This document shows, one piece after another, positions 43,418 to 53,670 of a stretch of 64,000 nucleotides of DNA (positions within the stretch are counted from its first letter, which is position 1; every line of letters starts with the position of its first letter). The notes below the pieces were generated by a model. It saw only the letters and a list, made by a program, of their open reading frames with translations, was not told the DNA's origin and ran no database searches. The stretch is from Pseudomonas koreensis (GTDB lineage: Bacteria > Pseudomonadota > Gammaproteobacteria > Pseudomonadales > Pseudomonadaceae), in the NCBI RefSeq assembly GCF_025447595.1, contig NZ_JAOEJU010000001.1, positions 558,001 to 622,000 of the forward strand, in the 5' to 3' direction. A program made the position numbers and the translations under genes.

Positions 43418-45699
43418 GCTACAGCATCGCGGTGCGGGCGCTGTGCGAGTTCACCGCGAAAACCGGTGACCTCGACTTGCGCTTCACCCCGTCACCGACC
43501 GCGCTGGAGGGGATTGCCGGGCATCGCACCGTGGCATCCCGACGCAACGATGCGTACCAGAGCGAAGTGGCGCTGGAGGGCGCATTCGGGCCATTGAAGG
43601 TCAAGGGCAGGGCCGACGGCTACGACCCGACGCAGAACTGCCTGGAAGAAGTCAAAACCTACCGTGGCGACCTGAGCAAGCAACCGGCCAATCACCGATC
43701 ACTGCATTGGGCCCAGGCGAAAATCTACGGCTGGTTGATGTGCTGTCGATTGCAGCTTGAGCAGATCAATCTGGCGCTGGTGTACTTCGACATCGTCACG
43801 GAAAAGGAAACCTGTCTGGTCGAAGCGTTCAGCGCCGATGCGCTGCGGCAGTTCTTCGAACAACAGTGCGGTTTGTTCCTCGCGTGGGCCGAACAGGAAA
43901 TGGCTCACCGCGAAGCGCGCAACCGGGCGGCGCAGCAGCTGGGTTTTCCCCATGCTGCCTTTCGCCCCGGCCAGCGTCACCTCGCCGAATCGGTGTTCAA
44001 GGCCGTCAGCACCGGCCGCTGCCTGATGGCCCAGGCCCCGACCGGGATCGGCAAGACCCTCGGCACACTGTTTCCGATGCTCAAGGCGTTGGCGCCACAG
44101 CAACTGGACAAGGTCTACTTCCTCACCGCCAAGACACCCGGACGCAAACTGGCGCTGGATGCGGCGCAAGTGCTGTTCGATCACAGCGAAACCTTGCCGC
44201 TACGGGTATTGGAAATGGTCGCCCGGGACAAGGCCTGCGAACACCCGGACAAGGCTTGCCACGGCGAATCCTGCCCGCTGGCCCAAGGTTTTTACGACCG
44301 CTTGCCCGCCGCCCGTGAGGCTGCCAGCCGATTGCGTCTGCTGGATCAAGCCGCACTGCGTGACGTCGCGGCGCAGCACGGGGTATGTCCGTATTACCTG
44401 AGCCAGGAAATGGCCCGCTGGGCCGATGTGGTGGTGGCGGACTACAACTATTACTTCGATTTCAGCGCGCTGCTGTTCGGTCTGGCCCAGTTCAATCAAT
44501 GGAACGTTGTGGCGTTGGTGGACGAGTCGCATAACCTGGTCGAACGCGGTCGGCAGATGTACAGCGCCACCCTCGATCAGGCGACACTAGTCAGCGTGCG
44601 CAAAACCGCGCCCGAGGCCTTGAAGAAGTCGTTGCAGCGGGTCAACCGCGAATGGAACGCCCTGCACAATGACCAGTTGGCGCCGTATCAGGCCTACGAC
44701 AAGGCGCCGGAAAAACTGTTGCAGGCGCTCTCTTCCTGCACGGCGAGCATCGGCGACTACCTCAACGATCACCCGCAAGGGCTCGACAGCGCGTTGCAGA
44801 ATTTCTACTTCGAGATGCTGCAATTCGGCCGGGTGGCGGAACTGTTCGACGCGCATTACCTGTTCGACATCAGCAAACGTGACCTCGAACGCAAACGCCC
44901 GCTATCGCAACTGTGCCTGCGCAACGTGGTGCCGGCGGCGTTCATCGGCCCGCGTCTGAAGGCGGCGCGCAGCAGCGTGCTGTTTTCTGCAACTCTCAGC
45001 CCGCGCCACTATTACGCGGATTTGCTTGGCACGCCGGCTGACACAGTGTGGATCGATGTCGAGTCGCCGTTCAGCGCCGAGCAATTGCAGGTGCAGATCG
45101 TCAGCCGGATTTCCACCCGTTTCACGCACCGTCAGGCATCACTGGAACCGATTGTCGAGCTGATCGCCCGCCAGTTCAGCGAGCGGCCGGGCAATTATCT
45201 GGCGTTCTTCAGCAGTTTCGATTACCTGCAACAGGTCGCGCAGTTGCTGGCCGAGCGGCACCCGCACATCACCCGTTGGCAGCAATCCCGGGGCATGACC
45301 GAAGGCGCGCGGCAGGACTTTCTCGATCAATTTACCGCCCACAGCCAGGGCGTCGGCTTTGCCGTGCTCGGCGGCGCGTTCGGTGAAGGCATCGACCTGC
45401 CGGGCGCACGGCTGATCGGCGCGTTTATCGCCACCCTCGGGCTGGCCCAGCTCAACCCGGTCAATGAACAGATGAAGCGGCGCATGGCCGCGATCTTCGG
45501 TGCCGGTTACGACTACACCTACCTGTTCCCCGGCGTGCAGAAAGTGGTGCAGGCTGCCGGGCGAGTGATCCGCACGCAGCAGGATCGCGGCGTGGTGATG
45601 CTGATCGATGATCGCTTTGCCGAAAGCCGTATCAGGCAATTGTTGCCGCGCTGGTGGCAACCCGATCTCACAGATCAGCTTTCCAAACCGCCGGTTTGA
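43414..45699 (+). CDS. Fe-S SF2 helicase (DinG/XPD-type) with N-terminal PD-(D/E)XK nuclease
   Basis: 761 residues from TTG 43414, which overlaps the fan1 stop (TTGA) and follows GGAG; GTG 43384 and ATG 43396 lie inside fan1. Residues about 50-115 form a RecB/Cas4-like nuclease with D68 (GRADG), E79 and K81 (EVKT) and the QAKIYGW motif. A DinG/XPD-type helicase follows, with Walker A APTGIGKT (208-215), four cysteines for a 4Fe-4S cluster (C275, C282, C287, C325), DESH (370-373) and QAAGRVIRT. It should unwind DNA 5' to 3' and may also cut it. Coupling with FAN1 suggests joint processing of crosslinks or branched DNA. Confidence 0.9.
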   Translation: MSYSIAVRALCEFTAKTGDLDLRFTPSPTALEGIAGHRTVASRRNDAYQSEVALEGAFGPLKVKGRADGYDPTQNCLEEVKTYRGDLSKQPANHRSLHWAQAKIYGWLMCCRLQLEQINLALVYFDIVTEKETCLVEAFSADALRQFFEQQCGLFLAWAEQEMAHREARNRAAQQLGFPHAAFRPGQRHLAESVFKAVSTGRCLMAQAPTGIGKTLGTLFPMLKALAPQQLDKVYFLTAKTPGRKLALDAAQVLFDHSETLPLRVLEMVARDKACEHPDKACHGESCPLAQGFYDRLPAAREAASRLRLLDQAALRDVAAQHGVCPYYLSQEMARWADVVVADYNYYFDFSALLFGLAQFNQWNVVALVDESHNLVERGRQMYSATLDQATLVSVRKTAPEALKKSLQRVNREWNALHNDQLAPYQAYDKAPEKLLQALSSCTASIGDYLNDHPQGLDSALQNFYFEMLQFGRVAELFDAHYLFDISKRDLERKRPLSQLCLRNVVPAAFIGPRLKAARSSVLFSATLSPRHYYADLLGTPADTVWIDVESPFSAEQLQVQIVSRISTRFTHRQASLEPIVELIARQFSERPGNYLAFFSSFDYLQQVAQLLAERHPHITRWQQSRGMTEGARQDFLDQFTAHSQGVGFAVLGGAFGEGIDLPGARLIGAFIATLGLAQLNPVNEQMKRRMAAIFGAGYDYTYLFPGVQKVVQAAGRVIRTQQDRGVVMLIDDRFAESRIRQLLPRWWQPDLTDQLSKPPV

Positions 45700-45741
45700 C
45701 GCATACTCCAGTCATTGAAAACCTGTTTTGAGCCAAGCCTG

Positions 45742-47661
45742 ATGAGCGAGAACAAGAAGTCCGCTGCAACAGAAGACATGCGCTTTCGATTGTTGGTCGA
45801 TGCGGTGGTCGATTACGCGATCTACATGATCGATCCCGAGGGCATCATCATCAGCTGGAACTCCGGCGCCAAACGCTTCAAAGGTTACGAAGAAGCGGAA
45901 ATTATCGGCGAACACTTTTCCCGGTTTTACACCGACGAAGACCGTGCAGCCGGGATGCCACGCCGCGCCCTGGATACGGCAATCCGCGAGGGCCGCTTCG
46001 AAGGTGAAGGCTGGCGGGTGCGCAAGGACGGCACGCATTTCTGGTGTCACGTGGTGATCGACCCGATCCACAGCCCCGACGGGCAATTGCTCGGGTTCGC
46101 CAAGATCACCCGCGACCTGACCGATCGCAAGATGGCCGAAGAAACCCTCAAGCAGAGCGAACAACAATTTCGCCTGCTGGTGCAGGGCGTCACGGACTAT
46201 GCGATCTACATGCTCAGCCCGGAAGGCCGGGTGACCAACTGGAACCCCGGCGCCCAGAGAATCAAGGGTTATGCACCGGAAGAAGTAATCGGCCGGCACT
46301 TCTCGATGTTTTATACCCCGGAAGACCGTGAAGCTGGCGAACCGCAACGGTCACTGGAAACGGCTGTGCGCGAAGGGCGCTTCGAAAACAGGAGCTGGCG
46401 CCTGCGCAAGGACGGTACGCGGTTCCTGGCGCATGTGGTGGTCGACGCCATCCGCGGCGACACCGGCACCTTGCTCGGTTTCGCCAAGATCACCCGGGAC
46501 GTCACCGAAGCGACCGAGGCGCAACAGGCACTGGAGAAAACCCGTGAAGCGCTGTTCCAGGCGCAGAAGATGCAGGCTATCGGTCAACTCAGCGGCGGGA
46601 TCGCCCACGACTTCAACAACTTGCTGACGGTGATCCTCGGCAATCTGGAAATCGTGCGAAAACGTATCGGTGACGACCCGAAAGTCAGCCGACTGCTGGA
46701 AAACGCTACCCAGGGCGCCCTCAGAGGCGTGTCACTGACCCAGCGCATGCTGGCCTTCGCCCGGCGTCAGGAACTCAAGACCGAAGCGGTTGACATCCCG
46801 AAACTGGTGCAAGGCATCACCGGACTTTTGCGCAGCTCACTGGGGCCCGGTATTCGCATCGAAACGCAGTTTCCCGAGGGGCTGGAGGCGGTGCTGGCCG
46901 ACAGCAACCAGTTGGAGCTCGCAGTGCTCAATCTGGCAACCAACGCACGTGATGCCATGCCGGATGGCGGCAGTGTCGTCATCAGTGCCGAACCCGAGAT
47001 CATACTTGAACAATGCGATGCAAGGCTGGCGGCCGGACGTTATGTCCGTCTCAGGGTGACCGATACAGGCGAAGGCATGGATGATGCGACGCTGGCGTCG
47101 GCGACCGATCCGTTCTTCACCACCAAAGGCGTGGGCAAAGGTACTGGCCTGGGTTTGTCGATGGTGCATGGTTTCGTCGAGCAACTGGGTGGGCGATTCA
47201 TTCTGAAAAGCGGCAAAGGCAAGGGCACCACGGCTGAACTCTGGCTACCGGTCGCCGTCGAGGGTGCTGCCGCCAAATCCTTCAGCCCGAACGAAACCGC
47301 AGCGAAGGTGCCGAGACTCAGCGTACTGGTGGTGGATGACGACAATCTGGTGCGCACCAGTACCGTCCTGTTGCTGGAGGACCTCGGTCACCGGGTGATC
47401 AGCGCAACTTCGGGCGCTCAGGCGCTGACGCTGTTCGATCAAGGGGAAGTCGTCGACCTGATGATCACCGACATGGCCATGCCGCAGATGAGCGGCGCGC
47501 AGTTGGCGCAGGCAGTGCGCCTGCTCAAACCGGATCTGCCGATCATCATCGCCACCGGATATACGGAACGTATCGAAGGATTTGCCGCGGGGCTGCCTCG
47601 ATTGTCGAAGCCGTTCACCCAGGCTCATCTGGTGGAGATCATTGCCCAAGCGATGAAGTGA
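45742..47661 (+). CDS. Hybrid sensor histidine kinase (PAS-PAS-HisKA-HATPase-REC)
   Basis: 639 residues with no membrane segment. Two closely similar PAS domains (about residues 15-130 and 135-250) share DYAIYMxxPEG and GxHFSxFYTxEDR. The dimerisation domain has phospho-acceptor H289 (GGIAHDFNNLL), followed by an ATPase domain with N, G1 (DTGEGMDD) and G2 (GKGTGLGLSM) boxes. A C-terminal receiver domain has D577 (MITDMAMP). The PAS pair may bind a chromophore or haem, but no ligand is evident. No response regulator lies beside it. ATG 45742 is 43 bases after the helicase stop; the frame is open to a TTG at 45715. Confidence 0.88.
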   Translation: MSENKKSAATEDMRFRLLVDAVVDYAIYMIDPEGIIISWNSGAKRFKGYEEAEIIGEHFSRFYTDEDRAAGMPRRALDTAIREGRFEGEGWRVRKDGTHFWCHVVIDPIHSPDGQLLGFAKITRDLTDRKMAEETLKQSEQQFRLLVQGVTDYAIYMLSPEGRVTNWNPGAQRIKGYAPEEVIGRHFSMFYTPEDREAGEPQRSLETAVREGRFENRSWRLRKDGTRFLAHVVVDAIRGDTGTLLGFAKITRDVTEATEAQQALEKTREALFQAQKMQAIGQLSGGIAHDFNNLLTVILGNLEIVRKRIGDDPKVSRLLENATQGALRGVSLTQRMLAFARRQELKTEAVDIPKLVQGITGLLRSSLGPGIRIETQFPEGLEAVLADSNQLELAVLNLATNARDAMPDGGSVVISAEPEIILEQCDARLAAGRYVRLRVTDTGEGMDDATLASATDPFFTTKGVGKGTGLGLSMVHGFVEQLGGRFILKSGKGKGTTAELWLPVAVEGAAAKSFSPNETAAKVPRLSVLVVDDDNLVRTSTVLLLEDLGHRVISATSGAQALTLFDQGEVVDLMITDMAMPQMSGAQLAQAVRLLKPDLPIIIATGYTERIEGFAAGLPRLSKPFTQAHLVEIIAQAMK

Positions 47662-47663
47662 AT

Positions 47664-49007
47664 TCAGGTTTGCGGTTTCTTGCGTCGTTCATAGCGGGCA
47701 AGAATCGGCTGGGTACTGACACCGTGCAGCAGGATACTCAACGCCACTACCGACAAGGTCAGGTCCGTGCAAAGCGTGGCCACGCTGTCGGCCAGCCCAT
47801 GGTTCAACGCGTAGAAGAGGTAGAACAGGCTGCCGATGCCGCGAATGCCGAACCAGCCGATCAGTATTCGTTGACGTCCCGAGAGCAGCGATCCCCACGG
47901 TATTAATGCCACGCAGGCGGGGCGAATGCAGCAGAACAGCACCACACTGACCAGCGGCGCCCGCCAGTCCCAGTGACTGACCAGCACCACGCCAAGCAAG
48001 GTGACCAGAAACACCTCCATCGCCCGTTCGACCAGACTGCCGAACGCGAGCATATCGCCCATCATGATGCCGGCAGCCACCTGACTGTCTTCCAGCCGTT
48101 CGGTATTGCCATGCACGGCGTGCTGCGGCTCGACGTTCTGATGGCCGACCACCGGCTGCACCAGATGCTCGGCGGGTGGCTGATGGGCACCGGTGGACTT
48201 CACTTCCTCCTGCCGCAAACCCAGGCCAGCGGCGAAAACCGACAGGAACCCGTAGCCACCGATGGATTCGGCCACCACGTAGGCCAGCGCGATCAACGCC
48301 AGCGCCAGATAGTCGTTGGGGCTGAGGGTGCTGTCATCGTTGCGGATGCGCATTGACAGAGTCAGGCGGCCGATGCCACGGCCCATCCAGTAACCGCAGA
48401 GCAATCCGGCGGGCACGGCCCAGAACAGGCTGCGCAGCACCCAGTCGGGCCACTCGGCGGCAAAGCCGTCACCGTTCAGCAGCAACAGGCCGAGGATCAC
48501 AAAAGGAAAGGCAATCCCGTCATTGAGCCCGGCCTCGCCGGACAGGCCGAAACGCACGCTGTCGACGTCCCGCGCATCGTTGACTTGCACCAGTGCCGCG
48601 AGCACCGGGTCGGTGGGCGCCAGAATCGCCCCGATCAGCAGCGAAGGTCCCCAATTCAGATTCAAGCCAAAATGCAGGAACAGGCACACGCCAATGATCG
48701 TCAGTACCATCACCGGGCCGGCCAGCCCGAAAGCGATCCGCCAGCGCTTGTCGCGCATCGGCAAGCGCAGTTTCAAACCGCAGACGAACAGGGAAAACAG
48801 CACCGCGACTTCGGTCAGGTGTTCCATCCACTTGGAGGCTTTATCCAGAGGCAATTCCAGCAGATCGAGCCCGACCGGGCCGATGCCGATACCCAGCAAC
48901 AGGCAGACCGCCGACGTCGTTACCGGCATCCAGCGCAGGTACGAGGACGTGAGAGCGAGAGTCAGCAGCACGGCGCCGAGCACTGCCACCCAGATGATAA
49001 ATGTCAT
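47664..49007 (-). CDS. Cation:proton antiporter (CPA1 family, NhaP-like)
   Basis: 447 residues with about twelve hydrophobic segments. GAILAPTDPVLAALVQ and GEAGLNDGIAFPFV carry the conserved acidic residues of the CPA1 ion path (the ND of LNDG). It should exchange Na+ or K+ for protons at the inner membrane. A polar loop around residues 290-330 (STGAHQPPAEHLVQPVVGHQN) interrupts the helices. The ATG at 49007 starts directly before the first helix; the frame is open 26 codons upstream. Convergent with the kinase gene, 2 bases apart. Confidence 0.88.
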   Translation of the reverse strand: MTFIIWVAVLGAVLLTLALTSSYLRWMPVTTSAVCLLLGIGIGPVGLDLLELPLDKASKWMEHLTEVAVLFSLFVCGLKLRLPMRDKRWRIAFGLAGPVMVLTIIGVCLFLHFGLNLNWGPSLLIGAILAPTDPVLAALVQVNDARDVDSVRFGLSGEAGLNDGIAFPFVILGLLLLNGDGFAAEWPDWVLRSLFWAVPAGLLCGYWMGRGIGRLTLSMRIRNDDSTLSPNDYLALALIALAYVVAESIGGYGFLSVFAAGLGLRQEEVKSTGAHQPPAEHLVQPVVGHQNVEPQHAVHGNTERLEDSQVAAGIMMGDMLAFGSLVERAMEVFLVTLLGVVLVSHWDWRAPLVSVVLFCCIRPACVALIPWGSLLSGRQRILIGWFGIRGIGSLFYLFYALNHGLADSVATLCTDLTLSVVALSILLHGVSTQPILARYERRKKPQT

Positions 49008-49138
49008 GGTTGCCGGCCCGTCCTCACTCTCGCGACCCGTTTGGGGCCTTGAATGTATTGAGACGTGTCTGGTGCGCCGGTTCACTTTTTCCTGCAGGCG
49101 CTCTCTGGAACAGCCCCTGCATTCAGATCACGGCGGGG

Positions 49139-50293
49139 TCAGGCCTTGCGTTCGGCCAGACTGCGCTCCATCCGCGCAATGCCTTCTTCCAACAGCGAAC
49201 GCGGGCAACCGAAGTTCAGGCGTACAAACTGTTGGCTCTGATCGCCGAAGTCCAGACCCGGGCTGAGGCCGACGCGGGCGTGGTCCAGGAAGAATTTCTG
49301 CGGGTCGTCCAGATCCAGCGCCGAGCAGTCGAGCCAGGCCAGGTACGTGCCTTGCGGCACATTGATGGTCACGCCGGGCAAGCGGCTGCGCACCGCGTCC
49401 ACCAGCCAGTCACGGTTGGCTTGCAGATATTGCTTCAGCGCTTCAAGCCATGGACCGGCCTCGCTGTAAGCCACGCGGGTGGCTTCCATGCCCAGCGGGT
49501 TCACGCTGTCAACCATGCCGCAACGGGCATGGTTGACGCGCTCGCGCAGGGCAGCGTCCTGAATGATCATGAACGAAGTCTTGAGGCCGGCGATGTTGTA
49601 GGCCTTGCTCGCCGACATCAGGGTGATGGTGCGGCGGGCGATTTCCGGGCTCAGGGAGGCGGTCGGAATGTGCACGCGGCCGTCGTAGCACAGCTCGGCG
49701 TGGATCTCGTCGGAGATGATCCAGGCGTCCTGCGCCACGCAGATGTCCGCCACCGCTTGCAGTTCTTCACGGCCGAAGACCTTGCCGATCGGGTTGTGCG
49801 GGTTGCTCAGGAGCAGGGCGCCACCACCGGTCAGGGATTCACGCAGTGCGTCCAGCGGGGTGGCGTAGGTGCCGTCGGCCTGTGCGTTGAATTCCAGCTC
49901 AACCTTGTTCAAGCCCCAATGGCCTGGCGCATGGCGCAGAGGCGGATAGTTCGGGGTCTGCACCACGACGTTCTGCTGCGGTTGCACCAGCGCTTTGAGC
50001 GCCATGTTGAAACCCGATTCCACGCCCGGCAGGAAGATCAGCTCTTGCGGTTTGACCCGCCAGGCGAACTTGTTCCAGAGGTCGGCGACGATGGCCTCGC
50101 GCAGATTGTCCTGGGCCACGCTGTAGCCCACCAGCGGGTGCAGCAGGCGTTGTTGCAGTGCCTCGATGACCACCGGCGGCGCGGCGAAATCCATGTCAGC
50201 GACCCACATTGGCAGCACGTCGGCCGGGTAGCGGCTCCACTTGGTGCTGCCGGTGTCGTGGCGGTCGAATACCTGATCAAAATCGAAAGTCAT
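49139..50293 (-). CDS. patB: MalY/PatB-family aminotransferase (cystathionine beta-lyase type)
   Basis: 384 residues of fold type I PLP enzymes. MWVADMDFAAPPVV near the N-terminus and the lysine motif SASKAYNIAGLK are typical of MalY/PatB. The pyridine-binding Asp is in ISDEIHAEL, and the carboxylate-binding Arg is near FVRLNFGCPR. It probably cleaves cystathionine or cysteine S-conjugates. The ATG at 50293 is supported by the conserved start MTFDFDQVFDRH. Monocistronic, separated from the antiporter by 131 bases. The gene symbol follows the family name. Confidence 0.85.
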   Translation of the reverse strand: MTFDFDQVFDRHDTGSTKWSRYPADVLPMWVADMDFAAPPVVIEALQQRLLHPLVGYSVAQDNLREAIVADLWNKFAWRVKPQELIFLPGVESGFNMALKALVQPQQNVVVQTPNYPPLRHAPGHWGLNKVELEFNAQADGTYATPLDALRESLTGGGALLLSNPHNPIGKVFGREELQAVADICVAQDAWIISDEIHAELCYDGRVHIPTASLSPEIARRTITLMSASKAYNIAGLKTSFMIIQDAALRERVNHARCGMVDSVNPLGMEATRVAYSEAGPWLEALKQYLQANRDWLVDAVRSRLPGVTINVPQGTYLAWLDCSALDLDDPQKFFLDHARVGLSPGLDFGDQSQQFVRLNFGCPRSLLEEGIARMERSLAERKA

Positions 50294-50368
50294 GCGTGGT
50301 CTCTGAAGGCGGAGATGGGTCGTGCCCGCGATGATAAACCGATGCCCTTTAAGGAGCACACAAAACCT

Positions 50369-50447
50369 GTGGGAGCGAGCTTGCTCGCGAATGCGTCTGG
50401 TCAGGCTTGAATGACACACCGCTTTTCGCGAGCAAGCTCGCTCCCAC
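50369..50447. repeat. REP doublet (REPIN)
   Basis: Two inverted REP copies (50369-50390 and 50426-50447) of the same GTGGGAGCGAGC...GCTCGCGA type as at 38.6 kb flank 35 bases. It lies between the divergent patB and formate dehydrogenase genes. Confidence 0.88.
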
Positions 50448-50604
50448 AGGGAGGTGGTGATCCGACAAACGGCCGACGGTCGGTTTTCACACAGGCGGCG
50501 GGGGCGTTGTCTACAGTGAAAAGGTCGGCACTCGTCTGCCGCAACCGTGATTGTCCAGAACAAACCCGGCACAAGTACCGGGTCCACCTGATCAGGAGTG
50601 CACG

Positions 50605-53600
50605 ATGGATCTCAGCCGTCGTCAGTTCTTCAAGGTCGCCGGTATCGGCCTTGCAGGCTCTAGCCTGGGCGCGTTGGGCATGGCCCCGACGCTGGCCTTC
50701 GCCGAGCAGGTGCGCCACTTCAAGCTTGCCCACACCCATGAAACCCGCAACACCTGCCCGTATTGCTCGGTCGGTTGCGGCTTGATCATGTACAGCCAGG
50801 GCGATGCCGCGAAGAACGTTGCGCAAAACATCATTCATATCGAGGGCGACGCCGACCACCCGGTCAACCGCGGCACTTTGTGCCCGAAAGGCGCGGGCCT
50901 TTTGGACTTCATTCACAGCCCCGGCCGCTTGCAGTACCCGCAGGTGCGCAAACCCGGCAGCAGCGAATGGACCCGGATCAGCTGGGACGAAGCACTCGAC
51001 CGCGTCGCCGACCTGATGAAGGCCGACCGCGACGCCAATTTCGTCGAGCAGAACGCCCAAGGGCAGACGGTGAATCGCTGGCTGACCACCGGTTTTCTCG
51101 CAGCGTCGGCAGCGTCCAACGAAGCGGGCTACATCACCCACAAGGTGGTTCGCAGTCTGGGCATGCTGGGGTTCGATAACCAGGCGCGTGTCTGACACGG
51201 CCCGACGGTGGCAAGTCTTGCCCCGACGTACGGCCGTGGAGCCATGACCAACACCTGGACCGATATCGCCAACGCGAATCTGATCCTGGTGATGGGTGGC
51301 AACGCAGCAGAAGCCCACCCTTGTGGCTTCAAATGGGTGACCGAAGCCAAGGCGCACAATGCCGCGCGGCTGATTGTGGTCGATCCGAGGTTTACCCGGA
51401 CCGCGTCCGTGGCCGATTACTACGCGCCGATTCGCACCGGCAGCGACATCGCGTTCATGGGCGGGCTGATCAATTACCTGCTGACCGAGGACAAGATCCA
51501 GCACGAATACGTGCGCAATTACACCGACGTGTCGTTCATCGTCAAAGCCGGGTTCGGCTTCGAGGACGGATTGTTCACCGGTTACGACGCGGCCAAGCGC
51601 AGCTACACCGACAAATCCACCTGGGGTTACGAACTGGGCGAGGACGGCTTCGTCAAAGTCGACCCGACCCTGCAGGACCCGCGTTGCGTCTATCAGCTGA
51701 TGAAGCAGCATTACAGCCGCTACAACATCGACCTGGCGAGCCAGATCTGCGGCATGCCGGTCGATGCCATGCAGAAAATCTGGGAGGAGATCGCCACTTG
51801 CTCGACCCCGGGCAAGACCATGACCATTCTCTATGCGCTGGGCTGGACCCAGCACTCGATCGGCTCGCAGATCATTCGCAGCGCGGCGATGGTGCAACTG
51901 TTGTTGGGCAACGTCGGCATGCCCGGCGGCGGGGTCAATGCCTTGCGCGGGCACTCTAACATTCAGGGCCTGACCGACCTCGGCCTGCTGTCCAACGCGC
52001 TGCCGGGTTACCTGACCCTGCCCACCGACATGGAGCAGGACTACAACGCCTACATCAAGAAACGCACGCAGGTTCCGCTGCGGCCGGGGCAATTGTCCTA
52101 CTGGCAGAACTACAGCAAGTTCCACGTCAGCCTGATGAAAGCCTGGTACGGCGCCAATGCCACCGCCGAGAACCAGTGGGCCTACAACTACCTGCCGAAA
52201 CTCGACATCCCCAACTACGACATCCTCAAGGTGTTCGATCTGATGGGGCAGGGCAAGGTTAACGGCTACATGTGCCAGGGCTTCAACCCGATTGCCGCGC
52301 TACCGGACAAAAACAGGGTGATGGCGGCACTGGCCAAGCTCAAATGGCTGGTGGTGATGGACCCGCTGGCCACCGAAACCTCGCAGTTCTGGGAACATGT
52401 CGGGCCGTTCAACGATGTGAAGAGCGCCGACATCCAGACCGAAGTGATTCGTCTGCCAACGACGTGCTTTGCCGAAGAGGACGGCTCGCTGGTCAACAGC
52501 AGCCGCTGGCTGCAATGGCACTGGAAAGGCGCCGACGGCCCCGGCGAGTCGCGTACCGACGTGCAGATCATGAGCGCACTGTTCCTGCGCCTGCGTGAGC
52601 GCTATCAGGCCGAGGGCGGCAAATTCGCCGATCCGCTGTTGAAACTGTCGTGGCCGTACAAGATCGCCGAGGAACCCTCGCCGGAAGAGATCGCCAAAGA
52701 GGTCAACGGCTACGCCACCACCGATTTCACCGACGCCACTGGCGCGGCGATCAAGGGCAATTCGCAACTGGCCGGGTTCGCTCAGCTCAAGGATGACGGC
52801 AGCACCGCGTCCGGCTGCTGGATTTTCTGTGGCAGCTGGACCGAAGCCGGCAACCAGATGGCCCGCCGCGACAACAACGACCCTTACGGCATGCACCAGC
52901 ATCAGGGCTGGGCGTGGGCCTGGCCGGCCAACCGGCGCATTCTGTACAACCGTGCTTCGGCGGACGTCGCCGGCAAACCCTGGGATCCGAAAAAACGCCT
53001 GGTGTGGTGGAACGGCAAGGCCTGGGGCGGCACCGATGTGCCGGACTACAAGGCCGACATGCCGCCGGAAGCCGGGATGAACCCGTTCATCATGAACCCC
53101 GAAGGCGTGGCGCGGTTCTTCGCCGTCGACAAGATGAACGAAGGGCCATTCCCCGAGCATTACGAGCCGTTCGAAACGCCGATCGGCATCAACCCGCTGC
53201 ACCCGGACAACAAGAAAGCCACCAGCAACCCGGCGGCGCGGATCTTCGATTCGGTGTGGGACAGCCTCGGCGTGGCCAAGGATTACCCATACGCCGCCAC
53301 CAGCTACCGGCTGACCGAGCATTTCCACTTCTGGAGCAAGCACTGCAAGTTGAACGCGATTGCCCAGCCCGAGCAGTTCGTGGAAATCGGCGAAGTGCTG
53401 GCCAAAGAGAAGGGCATCGTGGCCGGCGACCGGGTGCGGGTCAGCAGCAAGCGCGGGTTCATTGAAGCGGTGGCGGTGGTGACCAAAAGGATCCGGCCGT
53501 TGCAGGTCAACAATCAGGTGGTGCACCAGATCGGCATTCCGTTGCACTGGGGTTTCACCGGCCTGACGCGTCACGGTTACCTGACCAACACCCTGGTGCC

Positions 53601-53670
53601 GTTCCTCGGCGATGGCAATACACAGACCCCGGAATCCAAGTCATTCCTGGTCAACGTGGAGAAACTATAA
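50605..53670 (+). CDS. fdnG: Selenocysteine-containing formate dehydrogenase alpha subunit (FdnG/FdoG type)
   Basis: 1021 residues when UGA 51193-51195 is read as selenocysteine (residue 197). The twin-arginine signal is SRRQFFK (residues 4-10), followed by a 4Fe-4S site (CPYCSVGCG) and the Sec loop NQARVUHGPTVASLAP, where U ligates molybdenum. The rest is the molybdopterin-guanine-dinucleotide domain ending FLVNVEKL. Colinearity with E. coli FdnG is clear on both sides of the UGA, so this is one gene and not two. It oxidises formate in the periplasm and passes electrons through FdnH/FdnI to quinone. AGGAG precedes ATG 50605. Start of the operon with fdnH, fdnI and fdhE. Confidence 0.96.
51193..51232 (+). 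promoter_or_regulatory. Bacterial SECIS element with in-frame UGA
   Basis: Counting U of UGA as base 1, the hairpin has stem GG-GGCA/UGCC-CC (51207-51213 with 51219-51224), an unpaired U at base 17 (51209) and loop AGUCU, with G at base 23 (51215) and U at base 24 (51216). Bulged U17, G23 and U24 are the SelB-recognised bases of the E. coli fdhF SECIS. Confidence 0.92.

Noticed and set aside
50605..51195. Reading the formate dehydrogenase alpha subunit as a frame-broken pseudogene or two genes
   Set aside because: The UGA sits exactly at the Sec position in NQARV-U-HGPT, and a SECIS with all key bases follows.
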